A stretch of 9,384 nt of DNA from Bacteroidales bacterium (GTDB taxonomy: Bacteria > Bacteroidota > Bacteroidia > Bacteroidales > F082): positions 1-9,384 of the forward strand of contig JAILDR010000079.1 in the NCBI GenBank assembly GCA_024689285.1, in the 5' to 3' direction. Below the pieces are notes generated by a model that had not been told where the DNA came from, made no database searches, and saw nothing but the letters and a program-made list of their open reading frames with translations. Numbering within the stretch: position 1 is the first letter of the stretch; the number at the start of each line of letters is the position of its first letter. The position numbers and the translations under genes are program-made. Of this stretch, positions 1 to 7,491 are shown piece by piece.

Positions 1-1
1 T

Positions 2-382
2 GTGCCGCCTCCCTTGGCTTTCGACGTGCTCAAAGCCATTGAGAAAAAACTGCCCGGCTTCCCCATCGTGCTGCACGGCTCGTCGTCGGTGCCGCAAGAC
101 GAGGTGGACACCATTAATAAATATGGTGGTGCGCTGAAGGCTGCCGTCGGCATCCCCGAGGAGCAGCTGCGCAAGGCTGCCAAGAGTGCCGTCTGCAAAA
201 TCAACATCGACAGCGACAGCCGCTTGGCCATGACCGCCGCCATCCGCAAGACCTTCGCCGAAAAGCCCGCCGAGTTTGACCCACGCAAGTACCTCGGCCC
301 CGCCCGCGACAGCATGAAGAAGCTCTACGAGCACAAGATTATCAATGTGTTAGGCTCGAACGACAAGCTTGAAAACGCTTAA
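2..382 (+). CDS. fba: Class II fructose-bisphosphate aldolase, C-terminal part (5' end outside window)
   Basis: Class II aldolases are zinc enzymes that cleave fructose-1,6-bisphosphate to dihydroxyacetone phosphate and glyceraldehyde-3-phosphate in glycolysis, and run in reverse in gluconeogenesis; they act in the cytoplasm. The visible 126 codons carry the second half of the barrel. The segment VLHGSSSVP (residues 22-31 of the fragment) contains a conserved zinc-ligand histidine. KINIDSDSR (66-74) is the phosphate-binding loop typical of the family. The C-terminal segment DPRKYLGPARD is characteristic of the roughly 330-residue bacterial form, so about 200 N-terminal residues lie upstream of the window. 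The GTG at position 2 is an internal valine codon, not a start. The next gene begins 3 bases after the stop, suggesting cotranscription. Confidence 0.93.
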   Translation: MPPPLAFDVLKAIEKKLPGFPIVLHGSSSVPQDEVDTINKYGGALKAAVGIPEEQLRKAAKSAVCKINIDSDSRLAMTAAIRKTFAEKPAEFDPRKYLGPARDSMKKLYEHKIINVLGSNDKLENA

Positions 383-385
383 AGC

Positions 386-712
386 ATGAGAAAACTGAAA
401 GATGCACACGTCTTTAGCAACGAGGAAGGCTCCATTGCGAAGTTCCTCGTTACTGCGGCAACATACGCCGCAGCCATTTTTACCTCGCAAATTCTCACAT
501 CATTTATCGAGAAAGAACCTTTCAAATGGTTGGAAAGCCTTTGGATGGTTTTAATCATTGTTACACTAACAACAGCGGTTTATTTCATCACAAGACTACT
601 TGCCTACCACACCAAAATATTCCCGAAAACCGAGAACCGCGAAGGCATACACGGCGTGAGTTTCTTATTTCTATTGATTTTAACCATTGCTTTGATTTTG
701 GTTTTAGTCTAA
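386..712 (+). CDS. Small three-helix membrane protein, function unknown
   Basis: A 108-residue protein that I do not recognise. It has a short polar N-terminus (1-19) and three hydrophobic stretches, at about residues 20-41, 50-72 and 91-108, the last running to the C-terminus. A basic linker (73-90) lies between helices 2 and 3. This predicts a small inner-membrane protein with no soluble domain. The ATG is 3 bases past the aldolase stop and there is no room for a promoter, so it is probably the last gene of that transcript; a strong hairpin terminator follows 34 bases after its stop. No Shine-Dalgarno sequence is visible. Nothing in the sequence ties it to aldolase function. Confidence 0.7.
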   Translation: MRKLKDAHVFSNEEGSIAKFLVTAATYAAAIFTSQILTSFIEKEPFKWLESLWMVLIIVTLTTAVYFITRLLAYHTKIFPKTENREGIHGVSFLFLLILTIALILVLV

Positions 713-745
713 AGCAAAAGCAGTTTTTTCAAGCCAAAAGGGAAG

Positions 746-785
746 AAGTATCGCAAAAAACGCTATTTTTGCGATACTTTTGTTG
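746..785 (+). terminator. Intrinsic terminator after the aldolase/membrane-protein unit
   Basis: A 14-bp perfect stem pairs 746-759 with 766-779 around a 6-base loop (ACGCTA), followed by a short T/G-rich run (TTGTTG). The lower stem is GTATCGC/GCGATAC and the upper stem is A5/T5, so the A-rich left arm also makes it a plausible terminator in the reverse direction. It separates the upstream transcript from purB. Confidence 0.8.
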
Positions 786-834
786 TAATTGAGCAACAAC
801 AATTAAACGATTAAACAATCAACACTACAACATA
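775..834 (+). promoter_or_regulatory. Probable purB promoter/leader region
   Basis: TACTTTTG at 775-782 matches the Bacteroidetes -7 consensus TAnnTTTG exactly, but it lies in the right arm of the terminator stem. No good -33 TTTG is present at the usual spacing of about 19 bases. A weak inverted repeat, TTGTTG/CAACAA (780-785 and 794-799), and a direct repeat of ATTAAAC follow in the AT-rich leader. purB needs a promoter here because a terminator precedes it; the exact site is uncertain. Confidence 0.35.
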
Positions 835-2181
835 ATGAACCTCAATCCCTTAACCGCAATATCGCCCGTCGACGGGCGCTACCGTTCCAAGACCGTTGAG
901 TTGGACGACTTTTTCAGCGAATTTGCCCTCATCCGCTATCGCGTGATGGTCGAAGTGGAGTATTACATCGCCCTGTGCGAACTGCCCTTGCCACAACTCG
1001 AGCAGTTCAACGGTGACTACGACGACCTTCGCGCCATCTACGAGGAGTTCCAAACGGAAGACGCTCTCGAAATCAAGGAGATAGAAAAAGAGACCAACCA
1101 CGACGTGAAAGCCGTGGAATATTTCCTGAAACGCCGCTTCGACGAACTCGGCCTCACAGAATTCAAAGAATTCCTTCACTTCGGCCTCACCTCGCAGGAC
1201 ATCAACAACACCGCCGTGCCGCTCTCGATGATGGAGGCGCACAAACTTGTGGTGAAGCCAGCCTTGGAAGACCTCATCGACAAATTGAAGGATATAGCCA
1301 AAGAGTGGAAAGACATCCCGATGCTGGCCCGCACCCACGGACAGCCCGCCAGTCCCACCCACTTAGGTAAGGAGATTTACGTCTTCGTGGAGCGTCTCAG
1401 AGACCAACTTCAGATGCTCAACAACGTACCCTTCACAGCCAAGTTCGGCGGTGCCACAGGCAACATGAACGCCCACAAAGTGGCCTATCCCGACATCGAC
1501 TGGCCTGCCTTTGCGAAGAAGTTCGTGGAAAAGAGCCTGAAGCTCAAGCGCCAGCAGACCACCACACAGATTGAGCACTACGACTACATGGCCGCCTACT
1601 TCGATGCCCTGCGCCGCATCAACACCATCCTGATTGACCTCTCGCGCGACATCTGGCTTTATGTCTCGATGGAATACTTCAAGCAGAAGATCAAGGCGGG
1701 CGAAGTCGGCTCGTCGGCGATGCCCCATAAGGTAAACCCCATCGACTTCGAGAATGCCGAAGGCAACCTCGGTATGGCCAACGCCATCCTCACCTTCCTC
1801 AGCACCAAGCTGCCCATCAGCCGCCTGCAGCGCGACCTCACCGACTCCACCGTCACCCGCAACATCAGCGTGCCGATTGCCCACACACTGATTGCGCTCA
1901 AGTCACTGATGAAAGGTTTGGACAAACTCCTGCTCAACGAGGACAAGATCCGTCAAGACCTGCAACAGAACTATGCCGTGGTGGCCGAAGCCATCCAGAC
2001 CATCCTCCGCCGCGAGCAGGTGGAAGGTGCCTACGAGCTGCTGAAAGGCCTCACCCGCACGAACAAGCATATCGACAAGGCCGCGATTGACGAGTTCATC
2101 AAAGGCCTGCCTGTGAGCGAGAAGATCAAGGCGGAGTTGGCGGCCATCACGCCGGAGAATTACACGGGATACAATTATTGA
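835..2181 (+). CDS. purB: Adenylosuccinate lyase
   Basis: PurB catalyses two fumarate-releasing eliminations in purine synthesis: SAICAR to AICAR, and adenylosuccinate to AMP. It is a cytoplasmic homotetramer of the fumarase/aspartase superfamily. The 448-residue protein matches the E. coli-type PurB in length (about 456) and in its N-terminus, AISPVDGRYRSK. THGQPAS (from about residue 167) carries the catalytic histidine H168. The flexible signature loop GSSAMPHKVNPIDFENAEGN (292-311) carries the catalytic serine. The first ATG after the terminator, at 835, is chosen; it leaves a 50-base leader and gives the expected N-terminus. No truncation or frameshift is seen. The following ABC transporter gene starts 37 bases after the stop. 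Confidence 0.97.
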   Translation: MNLNPLTAISPVDGRYRSKTVELDDFFSEFALIRYRVMVEVEYYIALCELPLPQLEQFNGDYDDLRAIYEEFQTEDALEIKEIEKETNHDVKAVEYFLKRRFDELGLTEFKEFLHFGLTSQDINNTAVPLSMMEAHKLVVKPALEDLIDKLKDIAKEWKDIPMLARTHGQPASPTHLGKEIYVFVERLRDQLQMLNNVPFTAKFGGATGNMNAHKVAYPDIDWPAFAKKFVEKSLKLKRQQTTTQIEHYDYMAAYFDALRRINTILIDLSRDIWLYVSMEYFKQKIKAGEVGSSAMPHKVNPIDFENAEGNLGMANAILTFLSTKLPISRLQRDLTDSTVTRNISVPIAHTLIALKSLMKGLDKLLLNEDKIRQDLQQNYAVVAEAIQTILRREQVEGAYELLKGLTRTNKHIDKAAIDEFIKGLPVSEKIKAELAAITPENYTGYNY

Positions 2182-2218
2182 GCGGAAACCGCGTTTGGAT
2201 AAGAGCAAACCAACGCCT

Positions 2219-4051
2219 ATGGCCAAGCAAAAAACATTCTCCCACGTCCTCACTTACGTCAAGCCCTATTGGGGCAGCATCGTCCTGAATCTGGTCTTCA
2301 ACCTGATGGCCATATTCTTCTCGCTGTTTTCGTTTGCTTTGGTGGGGCCATTCCTTACCTTATTATTCAAGGAAGGCGCGGTGGAAGCCGTAGCCAAGCC
2401 CCAGTTTTCATTCACTTCTGATTATCTGATGGGCTATCTTAACTGGTTCATGAGCAGCCTCATTGCCGATGGAGGGAAATACCATGCGCTGGTCTTTATG
2501 TGCCTGTTGCTTTTGGTTGCCTTTTTCTTCCGCAACCTCGGACGCTTCTTCGCCTGTTATTTCATGGCCAATGTGCGTGTGGGAGCAGTCCACGACCTGC
2601 GCCGCGACGTGTACAACAAAATCCTCATCCTGCCCCTCTCCTTCTACCACAGCCGCCAGAAAGGCGACACCATAGCCCGAATCACCACCGACGTGCAAGA
2701 GGTTGAGGTATCGATTTTGAACTACTTGGAGATGCTTATCAAAGACCCGTTGACCATCTTTTTCTATTTCGCCTTCATGATTACCCTCAGCCCGAAGCTC
2801 ACCCTTTTCGTACTGATTGTCTTGCCCTTAGCTGGTCTGATTATCGGCAAAGTCGGCAAGATGCTGAAGAAAGAATCAAAGGAAGGACAGACCAAATTGG
2901 CAGGCATCATCTCCACCGTGGAAGAAACCATTTCTGGTTTGCGAATCATCAAGGCCTTCAACGCCATTCGCTATTCAGAGGACAAGTTTGAGGAACAAAA
3001 CGCCGACTATACCAAAGTGCTGCGCGGCATCCACCGCAAGCGCGACATGAGTTCTCCGATGAGCGAATTCCTCTCTTCGGCAGTGGTGATTCTCGTGCTG
3101 TGGTTTGGTGGCAAGCTCATCCTTGGCGGCAACGGCAGCATCGACGCGGGCAGCTTTATCAGTTACATCGTCGTCTTCTCTCAAATCATCTCTCCCGCCA
3201 AGTCGTTTTCACAGGGCTACTACAACGTGCAGAAAGGCATTGCCTCTGCTGAACGCATCTTCGAAATCCTGGATGCCGAAGAGGTGATTACAGAGAAAGA
3301 AAACGCCTTGGAGATTAAGGACTTCAAGGACAGCATCGAATACAAGGACGTGCATTTCAGCTATGGCAAGGATGAGGTGCTTAAAGGCATCAACCTAAAG
3401 ATACCGAAAGGCAAGTTCATCGCCCTTGTGGGTGAGAGCGGTGGCGGCAAGTCGACTATGGCAGACCTCCTGCCACGTTTCTATGAGATCGGCAACGGTT
3501 GCATCCGCATCGACGGACACGACATCCGCGACTATAAGATCGGTGACCTTCGCAACCTGATGGGTGTCGTCTCACAAGAGACCATACTCTTCAACGACAC
3601 CGTATTTAATAATATCGCCTTCGGCATGAAGGACGTCTCGAAGGAACAGGTCATCGAAGCCGCCAAGATTGCCAACGCGCATGAGTTCATCATGGAGTTG
3701 GAACAAGGCTACGACAGCCGAATTGGAGACCGAGGGATGAATCTTAGCGGTGGTCAAAGACAAAGGCTCAGCATTGCCCGAGCCGTACTGAAGAACCCGT
3801 CCATCCTGATTCTGGACGAAGCCACTTCCTCATTGGACACCGAGAGCGAACGTTTGGTACAGGAAGCCCTCACAAAAGTCATGAGCCAGCGCACCTCCAT
3901 CGTCATTGCCCACCGGCTCTCCACCATCCAGCATGCCGACGAAATCGTGGTGCTGCAAAAAGGCCAAATCATCGAGCGTGGTAAGCATGATGATTTGATT
4001 GCCCTGGGTGGTGTATACAAGAAACTCACAGATTTGCAATCTATTGCCTAA
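2219..4051 (+). CDS. ABC exporter, fused membrane and ATPase domains (MsbA/lipid-A exporter-like)
   Basis: A 610-residue half-transporter that should work as a homodimer in the inner membrane, using ATP to export a lipid, peptide or drug; the substrate cannot be read from sequence. The N-terminal half holds the six-helix ABC membrane domain, with hydrophobic blocks near residues 18-45, 75-105, 170-205 and 280-325. The ATPase domain has every motif: Walker A GESGGGKS (405-412), a Q-loop region (VSQETILFND), signature LSGGQRQR (509-516), Walker B ILILDEATSSLD (529-540) and the H-loop histidine H565 in IVIAHRLSTI. I chose ATG 2219 over an in-frame TTG at 2195, because the eight extra residues are polar and unneeded. 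It is probably cotranscribed with the 86-residue gene, whose ATG is 8 bases beyond its stop. It resembles MsbA most, but other exporter subfamilies are possible. Confidence 0.9.
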   Translation: MAKQKTFSHVLTYVKPYWGSIVLNLVFNLMAIFFSLFSFALVGPFLTLLFKEGAVEAVAKPQFSFTSDYLMGYLNWFMSSLIADGGKYHALVFMCLLLLVAFFFRNLGRFFACYFMANVRVGAVHDLRRDVYNKILILPLSFYHSRQKGDTIARITTDVQEVEVSILNYLEMLIKDPLTIFFYFAFMITLSPKLTLFVLIVLPLAGLIIGKVGKMLKKESKEGQTKLAGIISTVEETISGLRIIKAFNAIRYSEDKFEEQNADYTKVLRGIHRKRDMSSPMSEFLSSAVVILVLWFGGKLILGGNGSIDAGSFISYIVVFSQIISPAKSFSQGYYNVQKGIASAERIFEILDAEEVITEKENALEIKDFKDSIEYKDVHFSYGKDEVLKGINLKIPKGKFIALVGESGGGKSTMADLLPRFYEIGNGCIRIDGHDIRDYKIGDLRNLMGVVSQETILFNDTVFNNIAFGMKDVSKEQVIEAAKIANAHEFIMELEQGYDSRIGDRGMNLSGGQRQRLSIARAVLKNPSILILDEATSSLDTESERLVQEALTKVMSQRTSIVIAHRLSTIQHADEIVVLQKGQIIERGKHDDLIALGGVYKKLTDLQSIA

Positions 4052-4059
4052 CACGAGCC

Positions 4060-4320
4060 ATGAAAAAGCAATTCATCTATTCCACAGGAGAACATATCGA
4101 AGCCAACCTTGAGGATTTGCACAAGCTTCTATCTGACAACAAACAATATCTGGAAAACTATGAAGAGGTCTACAGCTCCCTCGAAGACGACGACTACGTG
4201 GCACGCGGCAACGGCTTCTGCGACCGCAAATACAGCGACGACTTCATCGAAGGGCAATTAGAGAAATATGCACAGCGGGAGAAGGAAATCGAGAAATGGA
4301 TTGCTGAGTGGAACTCGTAA
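4060..4320 (+). CDS. Small acidic soluble protein, function unknown
   Basis: An 86-residue protein without a recognisable domain. It is rich in Glu, Asp, Lys and Tyr, has no membrane segment or signal peptide, and has a single cysteine in the motif NGFCDRKYSDD. The C-terminal third (about 62-86) is a charged, probably helical segment, EKYAQREKEIEKWIAEW. Its ATG lies 8 bases after the ABC exporter stop, so the two are very likely cotranscribed. It may be a cytosolic accessory of that unit or just a downstream passenger. The spacing and protein-like composition support a real gene; no function can be assigned. Confidence 0.65.
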   Translation: MKKQFIYSTGEHIEANLEDLHKLLSDNKQYLENYEEVYSSLEDDDYVARGNGFCDRKYSDDFIEGQLEKYAQREKEIEKWIAEWNS

Positions 4321-4329
4321 TACCCCACC

Positions 4330-6144
4330 CTATCTTTTCTTATACACATATCCCTTCCTTTCCCACTCTGACATTTCCCGAACAGCGATAATGCTATAGA
4401 AACGCTCAAATGACGTTTCAAAAGGTTCTAAACACCCTCCATTCCATCCCCTTTCGGCCACGCCAAGTGCTTTGGGAAGCATCTGGTAAGTGGCATCGTC
4501 AAAACAACGCAACTGAGATGACCACAATTGCGCCTGTACGCCGATGATATCGCCTTTGTACTCATTGGGATTCAGAGCAAAGGTCTTGCTCTCATCCACA
4601 TAACCCGCCCAATGGAGGCCAATTTCGTTGGGGCTGTCGCTATAGGCCAAATCCAAATAGGTGTAAGCTGCTGGAGAGAGTACCACGGGGAAACCTTCGA
4701 TGCCTTCGGTGTTCCAGACATTCAAGAAATACAAAGAGCGCTTAAGCCGTTCCTCTGTCCCTGATTCCAAACCCTTGGCAATATCTTCCCAACCCGCCAG
4801 CCGAATACCACGCACCTCGGCGAGACCCAGCATGCAGTTGGTGAATACTTCTTTCATCTCGTGACGGTCGCGGCCCGACCACGCCCCTTCTGGCACCTCG
4901 TCGCCACCAATATGGATGGCAGGAAGTGGCGCGCCTGCTTCCTGATGCAAACGGATGACCTCGTCGAAAACAGTGCCGTAGAACTTGTATACACTGGGCA
5001 GATAAACACTCAGCACATTATCCGTGAAGTCCTGTGCCGACCAGTAACGCGAAGTATCGGCAGGGTCTTGCAAGCGGAAGCTACTGTCGCCCGTGCGTCG
5101 CTCGTAGGCCTGCATCGCCTTGATGGAAGCCCGTGAATGGCCCGGGGTGTCGAACTCGGGAATCACCCTGATGCGACGGTCCCAAGCATAGCGGAGGATG
5201 CGCTTGTATTCCTCGGCGGTATAAAAAGAGGTGTTGCCGATTTTTCCATTGGCAGATGGCTTTAACGCGCAGGTTTCCTGCAAATTCCAATCAGGTAGCG
5301 CATGGTGGGCACCAAAATCGGTCAGTTCAGGAAAACCCTTGATTTCCAGACACCAAGATTCGTCATCGGCAATATGGAAATGCAGTGTATTGAGTTTCCA
5401 CGAGGCCATCAAGTCGAGGATTTTGAGCACCTCATCCACCGTACGAAAGTCGCGCACCACATCGAGCATAAAGCCACGGTAAGCGTAATCAGGCCAGTCC
5501 TCGATGGTCATGGGTTGTAGAGGTTGTGGCAACTTGGAGAGGGTGGATTGGGCATAGAAAGCGCCGTCAGCGTCGTAGGATTCCACTTGAGGTTCACCCT
5601 CCTCTCCTATTGTGATTCGGTACCAGCCCTCTGGACGCGAAGGAAGAATATCAATCCTTTCCATAGGCTCATTCCCGTATATCACCGCACTAACTTGCGG
5701 AATGATGTCGGCTGGCCGGAGTTCATAGTCGCTGACAAAACTTCCTTCGTCGTTTTCAGTTTTAGGATGCTCCAAAAAATGATACCGCACTTCCATCGGG
5801 GTGTCGGCTCTCCCCTGTCGCTGCAGGACAAAGGCCTCGGGCGCCCAGGAATGCCTTGGCAACGGGCGACCGTAATACTTCAAGGTAACCGTTCCGTTTT
5901 CAGGGATGTCGATGTACCACGAGGTTCCCTGATAATGGTGCATCGCAGGTCCCTCCACGGAGGTCTTGCCGTCGAAAAGCTCTTGGAACCACACGCGCGA
6001 GCCTTGTGGCACATTGTGAAGCACGAGGGTGTGCAAGGCACGACCGTCGGCTTCGACGACACCTTCGGTCCAGTCAGCTGAAGGTATGCAGTCACAGGCA
6101 GCGGCAATGAGTAGGAGCCATATAAATAACAAGGTTTTTTGCAT
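4330..6144 (-). CDS. GH20 beta-N-acetylhexosaminidase, exported (probable lipoprotein)
   Basis: Exo-beta-N-acetylhexosaminidases remove terminal GlcNAc or GalNAc from glycans such as host glycoproteins, chitin oligomers or peptidoglycan fragments. The 604-residue protein starts with a signal peptide (MQKTLLFIWLLLIAAAC); the cysteine at 17 suggests a lipoprotein, although the AAAC lipobox is imperfect. A beta-rich N-terminal region and a GH20b-like domain reach about residue 215. The TIM-barrel catalytic domain follows. R223, in the segment YRGFMLDVVRDFRT, is the conserved substrate-binding arginine. The catalytic pair is D415-E416 in HIGGDEVPEG, for substrate-assisted catalysis. Late motifs GVQAQLW and LPKALGVAERGW are also present. 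The gene is convergent with the 86-residue gene, 9 bases apart, and has no visible terminator between. There is no SusC/SusD pair nearby, so it is not part of a visible polysaccharide utilisation locus. Confidence 0.93.
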   Translation of the reverse strand: MQKTLLFIWLLLIAAACDCIPSADWTEGVVEADGRALHTLVLHNVPQGSRVWFQELFDGKTSVEGPAMHHYQGTSWYIDIPENGTVTLKYYGRPLPRHSWAPEAFVLQRQGRADTPMEVRYHFLEHPKTENDEGSFVSDYELRPADIIPQVSAVIYGNEPMERIDILPSRPEGWYRITIGEEGEPQVESYDADGAFYAQSTLSKLPQPLQPMTIEDWPDYAYRGFMLDVVRDFRTVDEVLKILDLMASWKLNTLHFHIADDESWCLEIKGFPELTDFGAHHALPDWNLQETCALKPSANGKIGNTSFYTAEEYKRILRYAWDRRIRVIPEFDTPGHSRASIKAMQAYERRTGDSSFRLQDPADTSRYWSAQDFTDNVLSVYLPSVYKFYGTVFDEVIRLHQEAGAPLPAIHIGGDEVPEGAWSGRDRHEMKEVFTNCMLGLAEVRGIRLAGWEDIAKGLESGTEERLKRSLYFLNVWNTEGIEGFPVVLSPAAYTYLDLAYSDSPNEIGLHWAGYVDESKTFALNPNEYKGDIIGVQAQLWSSQLRCFDDATYQMLPKALGVAERGWNGGCLEPFETSFERFYSIIAVREMSEWERKGYVYKKR

Positions 6145-6153
6145 AATTCAGTG

Positions 6154-6184
6154 CAAATATAGAGAAATTACGATTGTGCGTAAA
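6154..6184 (-). promoter_or_regulatory. Candidate promoter of the GH20 gene
   Basis: Read on the minus strand, TATATTTG (6161 to 6154) matches TAnnTTTG exactly, and TTTA (6184 to 6181), one base off TTTG, lies 19 bases upstream, the consensus spacing. The -7 element ends only 9 bases before the ATG at 6144, so the transcript would have a very short or nearly absent 5' leader. A weak inverted repeat, TTACG/CGTAA (6168-6172 and 6179-6183), lies in the spacer and -33 region. Confidence 0.45.
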
Positions 6185-6188
6185 TATT

Positions 6189-6212
6189 CACGTGCAAATA
6201 ATGCACACGTGG
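6189..6212. promoter_or_regulatory. Inverted repeat, possible operator between divergent genes
   Basis: GTGCA and TGCAC form a perfect 5-bp inverted repeat around AATAA. The flanks extend it imperfectly: CACGTG on the left faces CACGTG on the right once a 2-base offset is allowed. It lies between the GH20 gene (minus) and a small plus-strand ORF, just upstream of the proposed GH20 promoter. A regulator-binding role is a guess from position and symmetry only. Confidence 0.25.
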
Positions 6213-6219
6213 TAGTTTT

Positions 6220-6378
6220 ATGCAATCAGTCAAGGAATTGTTTGACTACGCAAGATACTTGGTTTACCGAGCAGATTACGATGAGTACTATGTCCTTGAC
6301 AGAACGACCATTAAGGGAACCATCAACGAAGGAAAATACACCCATGCCAAATTGATTGAGGGGCTGGGGATGATATGA
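6220..6378 (+). CDS. Small 52-residue ORF, function unknown, possibly a gene remnant
   Basis: ATG at 6220 to TGA at 6376-6378, short but protein-like. It has a tyrosine-rich helical N-terminus (KELFDYARYLVYRADYDEYY), then TTIKGTINEGKYTH and a C-terminus AKLIEGLGMI. It is closed upstream by an in-frame TAA at 6199. The composition (YxxYY, INEGK, LIEGLG) reads like a genuine folded segment rather than a shadow of another gene: no other convincing coding frame covers 6220-6378. There is no clear ribosome site. It could be a complete small protein or the surviving end of a larger gene. It converges with the RAYT gene, with a 51-base gap that holds no obvious hairpin. Confidence 0.45.
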   Translation: MQSVKELFDYARYLVYRADYDEYYVLDRTTIKGTINEGKYTHAKLIEGLGMI

Positions 6379-6429
6379 AGATTAAGAAAGAGTGATTTGG
6401 CAGAAGCACATTGTATCTTGTTCCGTCTC

Positions 6430-7470
6430 TTAAAGGCGGATTCCATCCGCCCCCTGCCCCTCCACAAGTATCCTCCCCATCTCATTAAGCGCGACGAACC
6501 GATATCGCAACGAATCGACAGCAATAGGCATGTATTCGAAATGCTTGGCCTCGGCCTTTCGACGAAGCGTTTTCTCGACAGTTTGACGGATGAGAGGCGC
6601 ACTGAACGCCTCTTCCATCGGCTCCAAAAGCAGAAGCTTTCCTTTGGAACACGCCTCAAAATAAACACCACCAGGCTTGTAATACCGCTCATGCGGCGAG
6701 CCTTCCTCGGGGAAACCTTCGTTGAGAAGGATGACCAAAGGGAAGCCTTGAGTCCGAAGCGTCCGTGCAATGAGTTGCTCACCCTTGCTAATGGAAGCCG
6801 TATAGGTTGCCGCTCCATTTTGCGCCGACCGCAACACCGCTTTCATCCTTTCTTGGACTTGCTCGTCCGTGGCATTGCGCAACATTTCCACCAATTGGCG
6901 TTCAGGCCAGCCGAGGAGGAAATGATTGCCCATAGAAGTGAAAAGCATGCCGCAAGCCTCAGTCCTACGATACATTCGAAACAGGTCGGGATTTTGTTTA
7001 CGCTGCCAAGCTCGCTCGACGTTGGCGTAAACATAGTTTATCATCGCCTGAAGTTGCCCTTTATGTGTGAGCACAAGGTAATATGGCGGACCATCATACA
7101 AATTCCCTTCAAAGCCCAGCTTTCGGGCTTCAGCTTTGCAGCCTTGCATATAACCCCGCACCACTTCTTTGATGCTGCGCTGCATGGTGTGCCTAACCTG
7201 CAAAACGATATGATGATGGTCGGGCATGACCTTGTCCGCAAGGATTTTCATCTCCGGGCAAAGCGCTAACATTCGTTGTTGCTGGTTGATGAGTGCCCAG
7301 CCTATGGCCGTCTTCTCCACCTCGGCCCATGTGCCGTTGTGAGTGAGTTTGCCGAAAATGGGTTCTCGTCCCTTGGCCACCATTGTCACATGTACTATGC
7401 ACGGCTTACGCCATGCGCCGGGCTGTTGCCAAGTGGAGGTTTCGTTGGGTATGTTGTTGCTGGTGATCAT
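6430..7470 (-). CDS. REP-associated tyrosine transposase (Y1/HUH, RAYT) with DprA/SLOG-like C-terminal domain
   Basis: RAYTs are single-copy relatives of IS200/IS605 transposases that nick and mobilise REP hairpins in single-stranded DNA. From ATG 7470 the protein has 346 residues. The N-terminal catalytic domain begins near WRKPCIVHVTM. The HUH motif is VMPDHHHIVL, with metal-binding H85 and H87. The likely nucleophile is Y107 in VVRGYMQGC, 20 residues on, as in other RAYTs. After a helical linker (about 165-215), residues about 218-290 look like a Rossmann-type DprA/SLOG fold: SKGEQLIARTL, then PLVILLNEGF, then GKLLLLEP. A helical C-terminus follows (VALNEMGRIL). Bare RAYTs are about 150-220 residues, so this is a long fused form. 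A further 21 codons back to TTG at 7533 are open, but they overlap a promoter-like site, so ATG 7470 is preferred. Domestication versus active transposition cannot be decided here. Confidence 0.82.
   Translation of the reverse strand: MITSNNIPNETSTWQQPGAWRKPCIVHVTMVAKGREPIFGKLTHNGTWAEVEKTAIGWALINQQQRMLALCPEMKILADKVMPDHHHIVLQVRHTMQRSIKEVVRGYMQGCKAEARKLGFEGNLYDGPPYYLVLTHKGQLQAMINYVYANVERAWQRKQNPDLFRMYRRTEACGMLFTSMGNHFLLGWPERQLVEMLRNATDEQVQERMKAVLRSAQNGAATYTASISKGEQLIARTLRTQGFPLVILLNEGFPEEGSPHERYYKPGGVYFEACSKGKLLLLEPMEEAFSAPLIRQTVEKTLRRKAEAKHFEYMPIAVDSLRYRFVALNEMGRILVEGQGADGIRL
6435..6451. repeat. Perfect hairpin at the 3' end of the RAYT gene
   Basis: GGCGGAT and ATCCGCC form a perfect 7-bp stem around a 3-base loop (TCC on the plus strand, GGA on the minus). 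It spans the last codons of the RAYT and touches its stop. On the minus strand it is followed by only three T residues before AAGAG, so it is at best a weak terminator. It mirrors a hairpin at 7492-7508. Confidence 0.5.
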
Positions 7471-7491
7471 TCTCGTTTGGGGCTTTTGCGG

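Noticed and set aside
850..1884. Long minus-strand open frames opposite purB (up to about 170 codons)
   Set aside because: They mirror purB codon structure in GC-rich DNA and show no domain-like sequence; purB is certain.
2182..2192. GCGG-AAA-CCGC mini hairpin between purB and the exporter gene
   Set aside because: Only 4 bp with no T tract; too weak to call an attenuator or terminator.
2195..2218. TTG start adding eight residues to the ABC exporter
   Set aside because: An ATG follows at 2219, the extra residues are polar and dispensable, and nothing upstream favours TTG.
5524..6355. Plus-strand open frames opposite the GH20 gene
   Set aside because: Shadows of a clearly coding minus strand with signal peptide and catalytic motifs.
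6397..7269. A 290-codon plus-strand frame opposite the RAYT
   Set aside because: It lies entirely across the RAYT gene and lacks recognisable motifs, while the minus strand has HUH and Tyr motifs.
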